From positions 1 to 55,885 of the forward strand of contig SGPL01000187.1 of assembly GCA_004802705.1 (NCBI GenBank): a DNA stretch of 55,885 bases, given 5' to 3'. Below, piece by piece: positions 36,742 to 47,240 of this stretch. The notes under the pieces are model-generated. The model searched no databases and had not been told where the DNA came from. It was given only the letters and a program-made list of their open reading frames with translations. Numbering within the stretch: the first letter of the stretch is position 1; each line of letters begins with the position of its first letter. The position numbers and the translations under genes were made by a program. Origin of the DNA: Bondarzewia mesenterica. Lineage: Eukaryota > Basidiomycota > Agaricomycetes > Russulales > Bondarzewiaceae.

Positions 36742-38955
36742 ATGCAGACACCGACCGACGCCCCTTCCGCCCCTTCTCCTCATCTTTACCCCATTCACCT
36801 CCATGCATATCCCAACAGCCTATCAGGTATTTTGCTGTTTCATCTCCTGACCACAACAATTGCGCATATATGCTCACTTTTTGGCTCTCAATGGAATTTT
36901 AGGCGCAATCGCAGCTGATGTCGAGCGTTTTACCCTCAAGCGAACCTACTTGAACCTCTTGCCCCCTTCGCAATTGGTAGAACTATGTCTGGCCTTTGAG
37001 TCTCATGCTCCACTGCATATACAGAGCTCGCTGTGGCCTGTGGACCTGAAGGCGTCCATCGCGGCGCTGCAAGGACCCACCGCGCTCACGTCGTCCTCAG
37101 GATCAACCGTCCACAATGCGTCCTCATCTACGAATTCTGTCTCTGGTGCTTCCGCTCAACCATCTGTCGAGCCACCGCCGATGGGCTCATTGAGCGGATC
37201 TTCATCTACCCAAAATGATGCCAGTCGATCAACATCCGCTGCCCCTCAAACATCGACGAGCGACAATTCACAAAATCAGCAGCCTGCACAATCAACTCCC
37301 TTACCTACTGCGTCAACATCACAGACTATTGCACAATCCATTCCTCCCGCACCTCAGACTCCACGCCCGCCCACAATACAAGGGCCTTATCCCCACGCGC
37401 CGTACGGCTTTTCACAGACACATCTGCCAGCATATCCTCACGCACCATACTACCCTCCTCCAACCTACACATCCCAGTACCCTCATCCGCATGCACCACC
37501 TCCGCACCCTCCATCTTATCCTTACCCACCCACCTCCTTTCAACATCCGCATCCGCACCCGCATTCACACCATCCCTACCCGCCGCCGCCGCCTCTCGCC
37601 TCTTCCAACCGCCATGGCTCGCCGTTTACCACTGCGCCTCTCACCCGACACCCCTTACCCCTCCCACCACCTGATCCCAACGCCCCAACGCCAGACGACC
37701 TGCCTAGCTACGAAGATATGATTGTTGAGGCGCTGTCGGATCTTGGTGATCCAGAGGGCTGCGCGCCAAAAGCGTTATTTACATGGATGGCGTGTCATTA
37801 TCCGCTGCAGACGAATTTTCGGCCGTCGGCGAGTCAGGCACTACAGAAGGCGTACAAGAGGGGACGGTTGGAGAAGAGTGATGGAGGAAAGTATCGTCTG
37901 AATGTGAATTGGGATGGTGGATCGGTGCGTGTTCGTCGTCTACCTTGCATCTCACTTTTTTTTGACCGACTCAATTATAATACTGTGAATAGACTTCTCG
38001 TCGGACTACTCGGCGTCCCCAGACGAGCAGCCTCACCGCTCAGCAACAACAGCCAAACAACATGGCGCCTTCTTCACCATTCACGCATGCGCCGCTCACG
38101 CATCATCATGCACCGACTTCACAGCAGCATACCAACTCGTCGACTCCGGGCCCAACCCAACCACCGGGCCTACCTCAACCGCCTTTTCCGAACTATCCGT
38201 ATCAACTCTCCCAACCAGGTGGACAAAGCTACGCGGGATTCAATTCCTATCTGCACTACCAGCCTTCCGGAGCTCCTGTCCGCGCAACAACCACTGTAGC
38301 TCTCAGTAATACTTCTACCGATACAGCAACGGACGGTGCGACGGAGCACGCTGCCGACGACGATGATGTGGGCGAGGGAAGCGATGCTTGGGAGGCGGCG
38401 CAGAATATTCTCAAGGCCATCAATTTTGGGTCATTATTGCAGTCGTCCAGCACTACGGATGCTACTACACCTGCTCCCAGCGCTGCCGCTGCCGCTCCTG
38501 TGCCATCCATCACAACTGCTGCAGCGCCGCCGCCAGTCATCGCGAGTGGGTTGGATCCATTGGCTGGCTTGAGTGGTCCATCATCGAGTTCGGCTTCTGG
38601 ATCCGTTGGTGGATATGGACAGGCGCCGGCAGTTCAGACGCAGGTGCCGGTGCCGACGACGTTGACAAATGAAGATCGAGCGGCTTTGCAGGCGCAATTG
38701 GCATTACTCGCGGCACAACTTGCGGAGATCGCAGAGGACACGCTCGAGGATGATTTGCTAGATGCTGGGGTGTCGATGGATGTGGATGAGGGGAGGGAGA
38801 CTGGGGTGGTTGGGAACGTGGGTAAGGAGGCGGATATGAATGTGGGTGAGGAGGCGGATGTGAATGTGGAGGATGGGGATGGGGATGAGGACGAGGATAT
38901 GGAGATGGTTGACATTCCGGTAGTTGGGCACGGTGGGGAGGGCGTGCGGACATGA
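36742..38955 (+). CDS. Linker-histone-fold (H15) protein with low-complexity arms
   Basis: Three exons (36742-36826, 36903-37924, 37993-38955) give 689 aa. The N-terminal ~85 residues form a small conserved-looking module (YLNLLPPSQLVELCLAFESH, SLWPVDLKASIAALQG). A long Ser/Thr-, then Pro/His/Tyr-rich disordered region follows. Residues about 310-370 form a winged-helix H15-like domain: DLPSYEDMIVEALSDLGD, GCAPKALFTWMACHYPL, SASQALQKAYKRGRLEK, GGKYRLN. After it a basic TSRRTTRRPQTSS patch, then Gln/Ala-rich and finally very acidic sequence (repeated GDED/EEADVNV). A DNA-binding chromatin or transcription regulator is the likely role; it is not a canonical H1, because the domain sits centrally and is flanked by acidic rather than Lys-rich tails. 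Confidence 0.75.
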
Positions 38956-39301
38956 TTTGGATCCAAGATCAGGATGTTGTTGTACATATCTCGCCTTTGT
39001 CGTTGTTGATGTTTTCATGCACATTCATCTGTAGCCATTACATACTTGCACTCGCTAATATATTTTTGCTCTGGTAAAGTCTGTACGCGCGCGTACGGTA
39101 CATCAGCGAGCTGAGTGCAACACGGTGCCCAGTAATGAGTACGGGCAACGCATACCAATTTAAACTCCGAAACCGTCCTCGCGCGTCAAAGCTTTCGTCA
39201 AGTGAGTTCCGTTTCTCCTTTGCTGCTTCCCCGTTCTCAATTTCTCCCTTCGTGTTCTCCTACCCCAGTGTCTAGCACCGCCACGTTTGTTACCAGTTGC
39301 T
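38956..39301. promoter_or_regulatory. 5' region of the single-exon gene
   Basis: About 350 bp: the left part is the 3' UTR of the H15 gene, the right part the promoter of the next gene, with pyrimidine-rich sequence (39200-39290) just before its start, as is common in basidiomycete promoters. Confidence 0.35.
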
Positions 39302-39829
39302 ATGGCCGCAACCAACTCCAACTCTCTTCCCCCTATTCGCATCAGCATGTCCGACTACACTATCCCTGCTGCGGTTCCGACTGCTCCGTACCCTCCTTCG
39401 CCTGTCGAGTCCCAGTACTTCTACTACGGCATACCCTCCCACCCCCGTTTGGTCGCTCGCTCTAGCTTCAACGTCTGGGTCAAGCCGACGGGCCCCGAAG
39501 CATACCTTCTTCCCAAGGAGTCTACTCCTATTGGCTTGCACCCTCTCCGAGAGATCTGGGAGACCACGGTCGGTCCCGACATGGTTGGCTATTTGGACTC
39601 CAAGGGGGTGAAGTGGACGAGTCTGGACCCAGTTCACATGGGGTACGCTGGCGAGTCTTCCCCTCCCGTTATCGTATGGATAGGAGTTGTCCCTGGCTCC
39701 CTCTCTGCCGAGGAGGGCGTCGAGGTCGCGACTCACTGCAAGAGTATCCTTTCCGCTCACGATATCGACGTCCACGTCGAAATTCGCGAGTCAATGGTCA
39801 TCCGCTCCGCGGGTCCCAAGATGCAGTGA
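39302..39829 (+). CDS. Uncharacterised basidiomycete protein (YYGIPS...VEIRES family)
   Basis: Single-exon 175 aa protein: MAATNSNSLPP, YFYYGIPSHPRLVARS, WVKPTGPEAYLLPKE, HPLREIWETTVGPDMVGYLD, GVKWTSLDPVHMGYAGESSP, PVIVWIGVVPGSLSAEEGVE, DIDVHVEIRESMVIRSAGPK. From memory this resembles a family expanded in mushroom genomes but of unknown function; I can assign no reaction. No signal peptide or membrane helix. The lack of introns stands out beside multi-intron neighbours. Start at 39302 is the first ATG; MSDYTIP at 39347 is an alternative. The antisense strand is also open by codon bias but is not a gene. Confidence 0.75.
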   Translation: MAATNSNSLPPIRISMSDYTIPAAVPTAPYPPSPVESQYFYYGIPSHPRLVARSSFNVWVKPTGPEAYLLPKESTPIGLHPLREIWETTVGPDMVGYLDSKGVKWTSLDPVHMGYAGESSPPVIVWIGVVPGSLSAEEGVEVATHCKSILSAHDIDVHVEIRESMVIRSAGPKMQ

Positions 39830-40329
39830 TGTTCTGACCCTAGTCATTGACTGTGGTCATGACCCTTGGTCAAGGGCCAACCGAGATTGCCAAATGGAAT
39901 TTAGCGACGTCAGCTCGAAAAGGCTGTAGAGCGGGAGTGAGGTGTTGATTTATTGTTGTCAGTTCTTTTTCTCTTGTACGACTCTCATGTCGTCGGTACT
40001 TGTATGTGTACAGTATTTTAGTTGCCACGCAATGTCTGGAAGATGGCATTTTGTGCCGTTTGTGAGCAAGATTACTGGCAACTAAATAGCTCGTCTGACC
40101 AAAGTTCATCTAGCAGTACCTTGCGTGGACTCTCGTGTAAGTTATTCTCTAAATTGTTTCAACAGGCTGTTTCATAGGTACAATGGACATTCGACTCAAG
40201 TTGCAAATCTCGGAAGATGGTCGTTGCCACTGTAGGAGACTTTGGGGATGGCTCCGTGATGAAATGATGCGTTGAGGATGGAATGGGCGAGCAAAACACC
40301 ATCAGTCTCGAAAGGACGGGGCTGCAGAT

Positions 40330-40665
40330 GGAGTACGTGAGTGCAAGACCCGACGTTTGGGAATGGAGTTGAGAGCGGTGAGGGCGAGTGCACGGCCCCA
40401 ATATGTCGAAATGATAGAGCTGGGGCCGGAGCGAGAGAGCGAAAAGCCCCGCTGTGTCCAGACGATGGCATTGGTGATGGTGTGGATGAGTGCAAGCCCT
40501 GTCATGGGGAAGAGATGGGACTGGGGGTGAGATGGAAGGGCGTGAAACCCCGTCATGTCAGGGGTGGATGAACGCAAGCCTCGTCGTATTATCAGAATGA
40601 CAGGATTGAGAATGAGGTGGGTGAGGGCGAAGCCCCGCCATGTCAAAATGGTGGGCTGGGAGAGG
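40330..40665. repeat. Degenerate ~50 bp minisatellite, array A
   Basis: A core like 'gtgagggcgaagccccgccatgtc'-type sequence recurs at about 40341, 40386, 40441, 40490, 40541, 40571 and 40627, with spacings of 30-56 bp and heavy divergence. Between cores lie Gly/Glu-codon-like purine-rich stretches. On the complementary strand the core reads as in array B (41440-42130), so the two arrays belong to one family in opposite orientation. Weaker copies may extend left to about 40200. Confidence 0.65.
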
Positions 40666-40931
40666 TTTTGAGCAATTCTTTTTATTCACACATCATGTCC
40701 TTAATTTTATTCTAGGTTTTGTCGCAGTTGTTGCTCTGTTGGATGGCGAAAGGGAGAATGGACTCGGAGGTAGGCCTAAGGAGTCCAAGCCAAGAGTCGA
40801 CTACAATGCAAAGGCTAGAGAATAGCAACATCCTGAAAGGTTTACTTACCGGTAATAAAGAATGCCGGTGAAGAAGCACTACAAGAAAATGAAGCGAGGT
40901 TAGTCACGAATTTCTTACCAACTTCTAACGA

Positions 40932-42578
40932 CACTAGTTCAGTCTCTAATCACAATTTGTAGTCCGATTGTGGGAAAAAATTTCCTCCGGTACCGTTGAC
41001 GAGCGTGGCCAGGTCTGTTTCGGGCTCTCGGTTGTCGGCTTCAATGTTCCGGGGTCTTCCAGTGAGGGAGTGTGACATAGTAGGGATCTCAAATACACAC
41101 AGTATTGCCCATACATGGGTTACCTTTTCCGGTTTCTCGAAATTTATTGCGCGGCTGGTTGCGCTCCACTTCGACACCTTAGACAGCCAGCACTTGTACT
41201 GTAATCCGCCGCCATCTCTCGCTGCTGTTCTCCAGCTGGCAGAAAGTATACAGCATGGCACCAGCTCGACATGAACATAGAAGTGTAGCAGAAGAATCTC
41301 GAGCAGGAGACCAGTATGCACTGGTGAGTTGGTGTCGTCTCTAGTCTCTGTTGCGACCTACACAGAAGACAGTCATTTCTAGTGTCGTCTTCAAGTCGTC
41401 TCTATTCGTTGCTTCAACATGACGAAAGCTCGGGCCTGCACACCACATCCATAGCTCGCCGTTTTGAGCACAGTGAGGCACCGCGCTCGTGCACCACGGT
41501 CCTAGCTCCTCCTTTTGACACGGCAGCCGCTCGCACACCACGTCCCCAGCCTGCTGTCTCAACATGGTAGTGCCTTGCACTCGCGCACCACGTTCCTAGC
41601 CTGACACGTTGATACAGTGGGGCCTTGTGCTTGTACACCACATCCATAGCTCCTCGTTTCGATATGGTGGCACCTCGTGCTCGCCCGCGATGTCCCCAGT
41701 CCACCGTCTCCACACGGCAGTGCCTCGTGCTCCTCTGCGCTTGTGCATCACGTTCCCAGCTCACCGTTTTGAGTTTGCTCACCACATCTCCAGCCCGACG
41801 TGTCAATATGGCGGTGGCTTGCACTCGTGCAACACGTTCACAGCTCTTCATTTGATACAGTGGTGCTTCGCGCTCGCCCGCTATGTCTCCAGTCCAACGT
41901 CTCGACATGGCAGTGCCTCGCGCTCCCTTGTGCTTGTGCACCATGTTCCCAGCCCACCGTTTCGACATGGCGCGACTTCGCGCTCGCCCGCCACGTCCAT
42001 AGTCTGCCATTTTGAGAACGGCGGGGCCTTGTGCTCAGGTACCATGTCCCCAGCCCCTCTTTTGACACAGCAGCGCCTCGTGCTCGTGCACTATGTCCCC
42101 AGTCCGCCGTCTCAACACGGCAGTCTCGCGCTCAACATACACACTGTATATACAAGGGATTTTTGCCGATGTTGTAGCTATCCATGACAATTGTTCGTAA
42201 ATGACATTGGGTACATATGCATCGTATTCAATAGCTGGTAAGATGGGTGGTGTACGGTTGTCTGTGTAATCTCATTTCTTAAATGGTCAATTTTTTAATA
42301 AAATATATGTTTTATTTTAGTCTTTAAGTTGAACATATTACGCTAAGGAAACCCTCGTCACAGACTTGATGATCACGCAGTGCCAGTATGCCCCTGGCAC
42401 CGCTGACACGTAAGCAACACCTTCCTTAAACAGACCTGGCCACGCTCGTCAACGGTACTCCGGGCAACAATTCGCTATTACTTAGGCTCGCGCGCAAAAG
42501 AGCCCTTGTAAAGGGACGCTTCCCGTTCCGGGAATCGTAACCACAATTTGTGATTGTGATTAGAGTCAGGGACTAGTG
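40932..42578. mobile_element. Inverted-repeat-bounded element (non-autonomous DNA transposon candidate)
   Basis: The left end (from 'cactagt' at 40932) and the right end (finishing 'actagtg' at 42578) are inverted copies. The outer parts share CTCTAATCACAA, and the inner parts share the perfect stretch 'cagacctggccacgctcgtc' continuing 'aacggtac' (right 42431-42458; left complement ends near 41017). Inverted repeats are about 90 bp on the left and about 150 bp on the right, where extra bases are inserted. The 1.65 kb interior has no transposase frame; it holds array B. Both ends carry palindromic ACTAGT, which may be target duplication or terminal sequence, so the exact boundaries and superfamily are unresolved. 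Confidence 0.65.
41440..42130. repeat. Degenerate ~50-55 bp minisatellite, array B
   Basis: About 13-14 diverged copies of a unit with landmarks 'caccacgt(c/t)c(c/t)(c/t)ag', 'cgacatggc' and 'tgcctcgcgctcg'. All six frames are unusually open across it because the unit lacks stop codons, producing long but meaningless open frames on both strands. It lies inside the inverted-repeat element and is the inverted relative of array A. Confidence 0.75.
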
Positions 42579-42792
42579 TAATTACAAAAACGTAGAGCTG
42601 TGCGATTAACAGGGCTTCAAAATTTTTGTAATGTGCCTTCACCGGTCGACTGGTATCCTAGATCACTGGTAGGTTCGACTTGAAGCATGCTTACAAGGTC
42701 GGAACGTGTGCCTTCAGGTGCGTCCTCTGCTACTAGCTCCTCCTCCTTTCTACCACAACAGCGCAACCGTACACATCAACCAATCTCCTCCA

Positions 42793-43475
42793 ATGGCCAC
42801 CCTCATCCCCCACATCGAGTCCTTCAACGTTCGCGCTCACGGCAGCAGTCGCATCAATTTTAAGACTGCTACCACTAGCGTCACCGCCAAATCGATGCGC
42901 AACGAGCTCTCTTGCCTCGTCAGCACCGTCTAAGATCCCCAGATGAAGAAGTTATGTTTTCCTTCCTTGCGACATGAAGATGCAACCTTTCTTCTGAATC
43001 AACCTCATGGGTAACATTCTTTCTTTCTTTTCCCCTCTTTCCTCATTCACTCACCCATCCTTCTGTGTAGTACTGAAGCAGATCATGGACAGCGAGGGTA
43101 TGGGGCTCGAAATTATCACCAACCTCAAAGTGAACGATGATGGCTTAGCCATCATCCAGCTCGAAACCGCTGCGGGCACCACAATCAAGCACTTCCACAA
43201 CGCGCATGGGATCAATGTCGCGCGGAGCCGGTTCTTACCTGTCAAGAGCTGCTCGGACCTGTTGCTCATCGAGAGCGATAGATCCTCGAGCTCGACTGCC
43301 TCACCATCACCAGCGACGTCAACTTTGGGCGCAACGTCACGCTCCGAGGCATGGTCATTGGTGCGTTTCACTCACTGTCAGAATTCAGTTTGCTGACTGA
43401 ATGTCGCATCACGTCTAATTGTCGCCAACGAGGGCCAGCGCATCGATATTCCCGACGGATTTATCTCAGAAAACA
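42793..43475 (+). pseudogene. UGP1: Broken UDP-glucose pyrophosphorylase copy
   Basis: The N-terminal part reads SSRINFKTATTSVTAKSMRN, ELSCLVSTV, then TAA (42931) where UGP1 should continue Glu-Asp-Pro; the codons after the stop still read DPQMKK. The C-terminal part (43083-43282) reads IITNLKVNDDGLAIIQLETA, AGTTIKHFHNAHGINVARSR, FLPVKSCSDLLLIESD. It then jumps in another frame directly to LELDCLTITSDVNFGRNVTL, RGMVI and, after an intron-like gap, VANEGQRIDIPDGFISEN. UGP1 normally has roughly 40 more residues between LLLIESD and LELD, and some 300 between the N- and C-terminal parts; these are missing. Nonsense codon, two deletions and a frame change together mark a relic. It retains intron-like spacers, so it is a DNA-level duplicate, not a retrocopy. 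A functional UGP1 must lie elsewhere. Confidence 0.85.
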
Positions 43476-44978
43476 GTACATCTTCCTTTCCCTTCTTTTC
43501 GCCACATGCTGTCCATCCGTCCGCTCGACACGACACACAACTTGGTACGACATGATCGTCTTTTCTTGTCTTACTGTCTTTCATGTTTGCTCAAGCTCGC
43601 CATCGCATCTACTGATCTAAGGATCAACACCGTGGTCATTGCGGATAACGTATCGCTACTCCAGGGTGGGGCATTGGTTGGCCCTCGTGGAGTCGTGGGG
43701 TTGTGGGGAACATATTGGTGTGTAAGGTGCTCAGGACATATGCGGAAACAGGTGCGGCGCTAGACGATGTGAAGTACCTTGCGGACGCAGTTGTTGGCGG
43801 TCACCGGTCTATAGACAGGCAAAGTCAGCTCTCTGTTGACGACGACTGAAAATAGGCGGAAATTTTCGATAACAGAGCTAATTTTGCATTTGTCCGCGTG
43901 TGAGTACTCGAAAGCGGCAAGCTGGGGCCTCGAGGAAGGAAGCGTTGACAGTACCGGATATATATGGCGTTATGCAAGTGCTGCACGCGGCTTCGGGAAG
44001 AGTCGCGCACACGTCAAACGATGAATATGGCTTTATTGACCGCCAAAGTGAGACTCTTCCATCTTCCTTGCTTGAGAAAAGGAATGGCCACGGCTTGACA
44101 CGCTGGGTCACACGTTTAAATAAGTAGGTGAGCCAGCCGGAAGCTGTCATATTACGGCCTCAGACTGCTCCCTTTGGGCAAGTTTGCCATGCACGTCACG
44201 TCATTTTGTATGATTTAATTGAATTTCCCGGCCCCGGCGAGGTTGCTTTGACGCGGCGTTGACCAGCACTGAGAAGGAAGCGCTTCTGGGTCAGGGGAGG
44301 GGGCAGGCGAGGGAGATGAATTGGGGAGATATATTCGTTCGTTTATATGTGTATTGTGGGGCGGGCGATGAGAAGGATCGCGGAGAACGAACGTCGAGGG
44401 AATTCAGATTCCGAGATTCGTTTGATCCGGCTGTGTTGAGAGGGTCCAAGGGAAGACGAGCCGCGGTCTGTTGTTCGACGGCCGAGACACAAGCTGTATG
44501 TACATCCTCCCTTCACTTATCACCTCTGGTTCTCCCTCTCCCTCCTTCTCCTCCCTCCACTAGCTCAGCCCGTCCATTTCTCTCCTTCGTTAGCTTCCTC
44601 CCTGGCAATCCCCAGTGTGCACACAAATCCGTGCTGTCGCGCTCGTTGTCCTGGCTTTCTCTTGTTATCGCGCTCGTAGTCCCTTGTTAGCTGCCTATGC
44701 AGATTGCGCTGGATGAATGTGCCCCTTGAGATTTTGGAGTTTGAGATGGCGATGAACGCCGTGGATGCGTGCGTCGTCTTTACATTTCAAACCCCCTCAC
44801 CGCCTGAACTCGAGCCTCGTCCCGTCACAGTTGCCGCTACAGTGTGTTCGGTGCGTGCCTCGCATCCACCCGAACATCGTAACTCGTCGCTCATTTTTTC
44901 TTTCTCTATCAGCCGTGTGTAAGTGTTGATGCCTGAGGGACCTCGCATGGCTCCGTCTCATGGACAGTTTGTTACGAC
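43476..44978. other. 1.5 kb region with unassigned frames
   Basis: Plus-strand frames at 44259-44510 (WGDIFVRLYVYCGAGDE...) and 44704-44870 (LEILEFEMAMNAVDACVVFT, PPELEPRPVTVAATV) look partly protein-like and could be exons of a gene or relic, but I recognise no family and could not join them. Upstream 43600-43730 is open without resemblance. May contain the missing first exon(s) of the DUF6533 gene. Confidence 0.4.
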
Positions 44979-46796
44979 GCAGATACCGTGTCCGTATACG
45001 ATTGGCTCATTTCGTGAGTCGAGCCGCCTAAATCTCACCATTCGTTTACCAAACCCACATGCTTCTGCCCCAGACTCGAAGAAGAGGTCGAGCTGGTGCG
45101 TTGACTTCCCTGCTCCCTCTTTTCATCCGAATTTGCCTGATGCCCTGTCAAGATACATCAAGCTCGCTGGACCTCCGTCAAGGTCGCATACCTCTTCTGC
45201 CGGTACTACCCCCTCCTCCTCTCACCACTACACATATGGGGGTGGATGTACGACCACGACTTCTCCATATGCAAACGAGTCATCACCCCGCTCTACATCT
45301 GCCTCATCCCTCTCGTGAGCCGATTTTCTTCCTTATCTTGTTTGAGGAGTATGAACGCGCCGACCTGTTCTTTCAATACATGTCTTTTAGCAAATCTCAG
45401 CACAAGGTTCGTATTCATTTCAGTTCCTGCCTGTCAGTCCAGTTTACTCATTTAATGACGGACGCCGTGTTTGCATTCAGTGGTGTTGATGCTCCGTGCT
45501 TACGCTTTCACCGGACGGCGACTTGCGATTCTCGTCCTTCTTTACGTGGGCCTGGCGGCCGTACTCGCAGTCGAGATATGGGTCTTCACAGCAAACCTCA
45601 CACGTGAGCCCTTCCAGCCACTCGTGATGTCTCCCGATACCGACTAGAGTTTATGCTGTTTTCTTCTCTTTTCCTTTCGCGAAAAGTCGTTCCAGAATTG
45701 TTTGATCTCATAGGGAGCAGCGGCTGTTTCCCGACCACTGACGTCGGTAATCTGAGTTTGAAGCTGAAGACGGCACCCAAGTACGGTGCCGTCCACCTGG
45801 GCGTGAGTTCCCCGTTTTGCATCCGTTCACACATGACTCATATCCGTTCGTGTTCTTGTCTCTAGTTGGTGTTCGTGAGTCCCTTGCAAACTTTCCAGCA
45901 GTTCTTTACCGCGTCTCAGACCAAGAACTTTCGCTCAGCTCGTCTCGTTTTGTTTTGACCTATTCTCCATGTCAATTATCATGATCGTGCGTCCCGAGAA
46001 TCTTACTGTTGCATTGTTCACGCTGACCGTGACGCGCCAGCATTGCCTGTGGAATCGCAGCACACAAGGCAGCCTCGGACGGACGTTCCTTAAACAAGGT
46101 AAAGCCAATCCGAGCTTTCGAGCATCAGCAATGTGACCCCCTGATCCTACTCCTACAGGCCTCGCTGTCTTCGTCGCCATGAGCGTACTCAATATCTTTT
46201 CGGCGGGGATGTATTTCAGGTTTGTCTGCGTCTTCCATGTGAGACGAAGCCTGTTCATCATGTACGGACATCGACCGTCCGCAGCCCCGATCGAGCGCGA
46301 AACGGGGTGGGATCGTTCTTCGCATTTCTCCTGCCCAACGTTCTGGTAAGCCCCAGTTTGTTTTACATCACTCGCTCACTCCCGCATCCTTTCGCACGCG
46401 GTTAATCTCTACATTTCTTTGTTTTTGTGTTTGTAGGCATGTCGACTGTGAGTCCGACCGGCCCCCTTTTTTTTTCTTTATGCTCACGGTGTCTGATATA
46501 CGTGATCCGATACTCGCTTCTGTGTCCTGACCTCGGCGCGCGCAACCCCCCCTGAATTGGGCAGTGTTCTCATGCTTCGACGGAGGGTGTATCCGACGGA
46601 ATCTGAGATGTCGCGGCGGTACTCGGATTTGGTGCGGGAGGCGGTCGAGAGGGTGGACGGGGGCCCGTCGCCGCCGGGGTGCGATGTCGGCCATCTGGAT
46701 GAGCAGTGTTGTTGTCGGACGCGGCCGGAGGGGGAGGGGGAGGAAAACATCTTTTCTAAGCGTAGCGTAAAAAAGGCGGAGCCACCAAATAAATAA
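44979..46796 (+). CDS. DUF6533-type multi-span membrane protein (5' end unresolved)
   Basis: At least eight short exons give a typical agaricomycete DUF6533 integral membrane protein: SVYDWLIS|LEEEVELV, SSRWTSVKVAYLFCRYYPLL, HIWGWMYDHDFSICKR, VITPLYICLIPL|QISAQ|VVLML, RAYAFTGRRLAILVLLYVGL, AAVLAVEIWVFTANL, VPELFDLIGSSGCFPTTD, FAQLVSFCFDLFSMSIIMI, FLKQGLAVFVAMSVLNIFSA, GMYF, FFAFLLPNVLACRLVLMLRR, and the tail ESEMSRRYSDLVREAVERVD. Seven or so hydrophobic helices are expected; the function is unknown. No ATG lies in frame before SVYDWLIS back to a TGA at 44935, so an upstream exon or a frameshift must be assumed. The last ~20 codons (KRSVKKAEPPNK) run into the AT-rich, mtDNA-like block, so the natural C-terminus is probably lost. 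Confidence 0.7.
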
Positions 46797-47240
46797 TACA
46801 AATATATAATAAACTACAATAAAACAACTAATTAAAGATTTCATGCACTCTCCCTTCTCCTAAATTCATTAATTTATTAAGGGATCAAGTTTATTCTTTA
46901 TATTTTTATAATAAATAGTAAACTTTTAATTGTTAAATTTTGTGCGGAGCGTTTTGCCTACGGCTTTGTCTCCGCCTTTTTCTAATTTTTTTGTCTAATG
47001 CAAAAAAAAATAGGAGCAAGGAGCGTTGTTTTTGCCTACGGCTGTTGCTCCTAATAAAATTGTTTTCTTTGATCCGTATGAAAGTAGCGTTGCTTCTTTT
47101 GATCCGTAGGACAGAAGCAGCCGCGCTTTTTTCGGACTGCTTCCTGCTTCGCAAGGCTTCGCAGAAAAGGCTTCGCAGCGCTTGCGCAGGAAAGGAGCAG
47201 TAGCAGTAGCTATTAAAGTCAATTTTATATAACAGTCTGT
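46745..47240. other. Mitochondrial-DNA-like block (NUMT or assembly join)
   Basis: Abrupt switch from GC-rich coding sequence to AT-rich sequence punctuated by GC-rich hairpins: GCGGAG/CTCCGC (46944-46975), a perfect 9 bp pair TAGGAGCAA/TTGCTCCTA (47011-47053), GAAGCAG/CTGCTTC (47114-47143). Also repeated 'tttgcctacggct' (twice), 'tttgatccgta' (twice) and 'ggcttcgcag' (at least twice). GC-rich hairpin clusters in AT-rich spacers are characteristic of fungal mitochondrial intergenic DNA and unlike the rest of this window. No mitochondrial gene is recognised. The left border falls inside the 3' end of the DUF6533 frame. Confidence 0.6.

Noticed and set aside
39290..39775. 161-codon open frame on the minus strand
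   Set aside because: Antisense shadow of the single-exon family protein; the plus-strand product has conserved-looking motifs, the antisense does not.
41414..42187. Long open frames of about 190-200 codons on both strands
   Set aside because: They lie in the minisatellite, where the repeat unit lacks stops in several frames; the 'proteins' are repeats of the unit with no domain.
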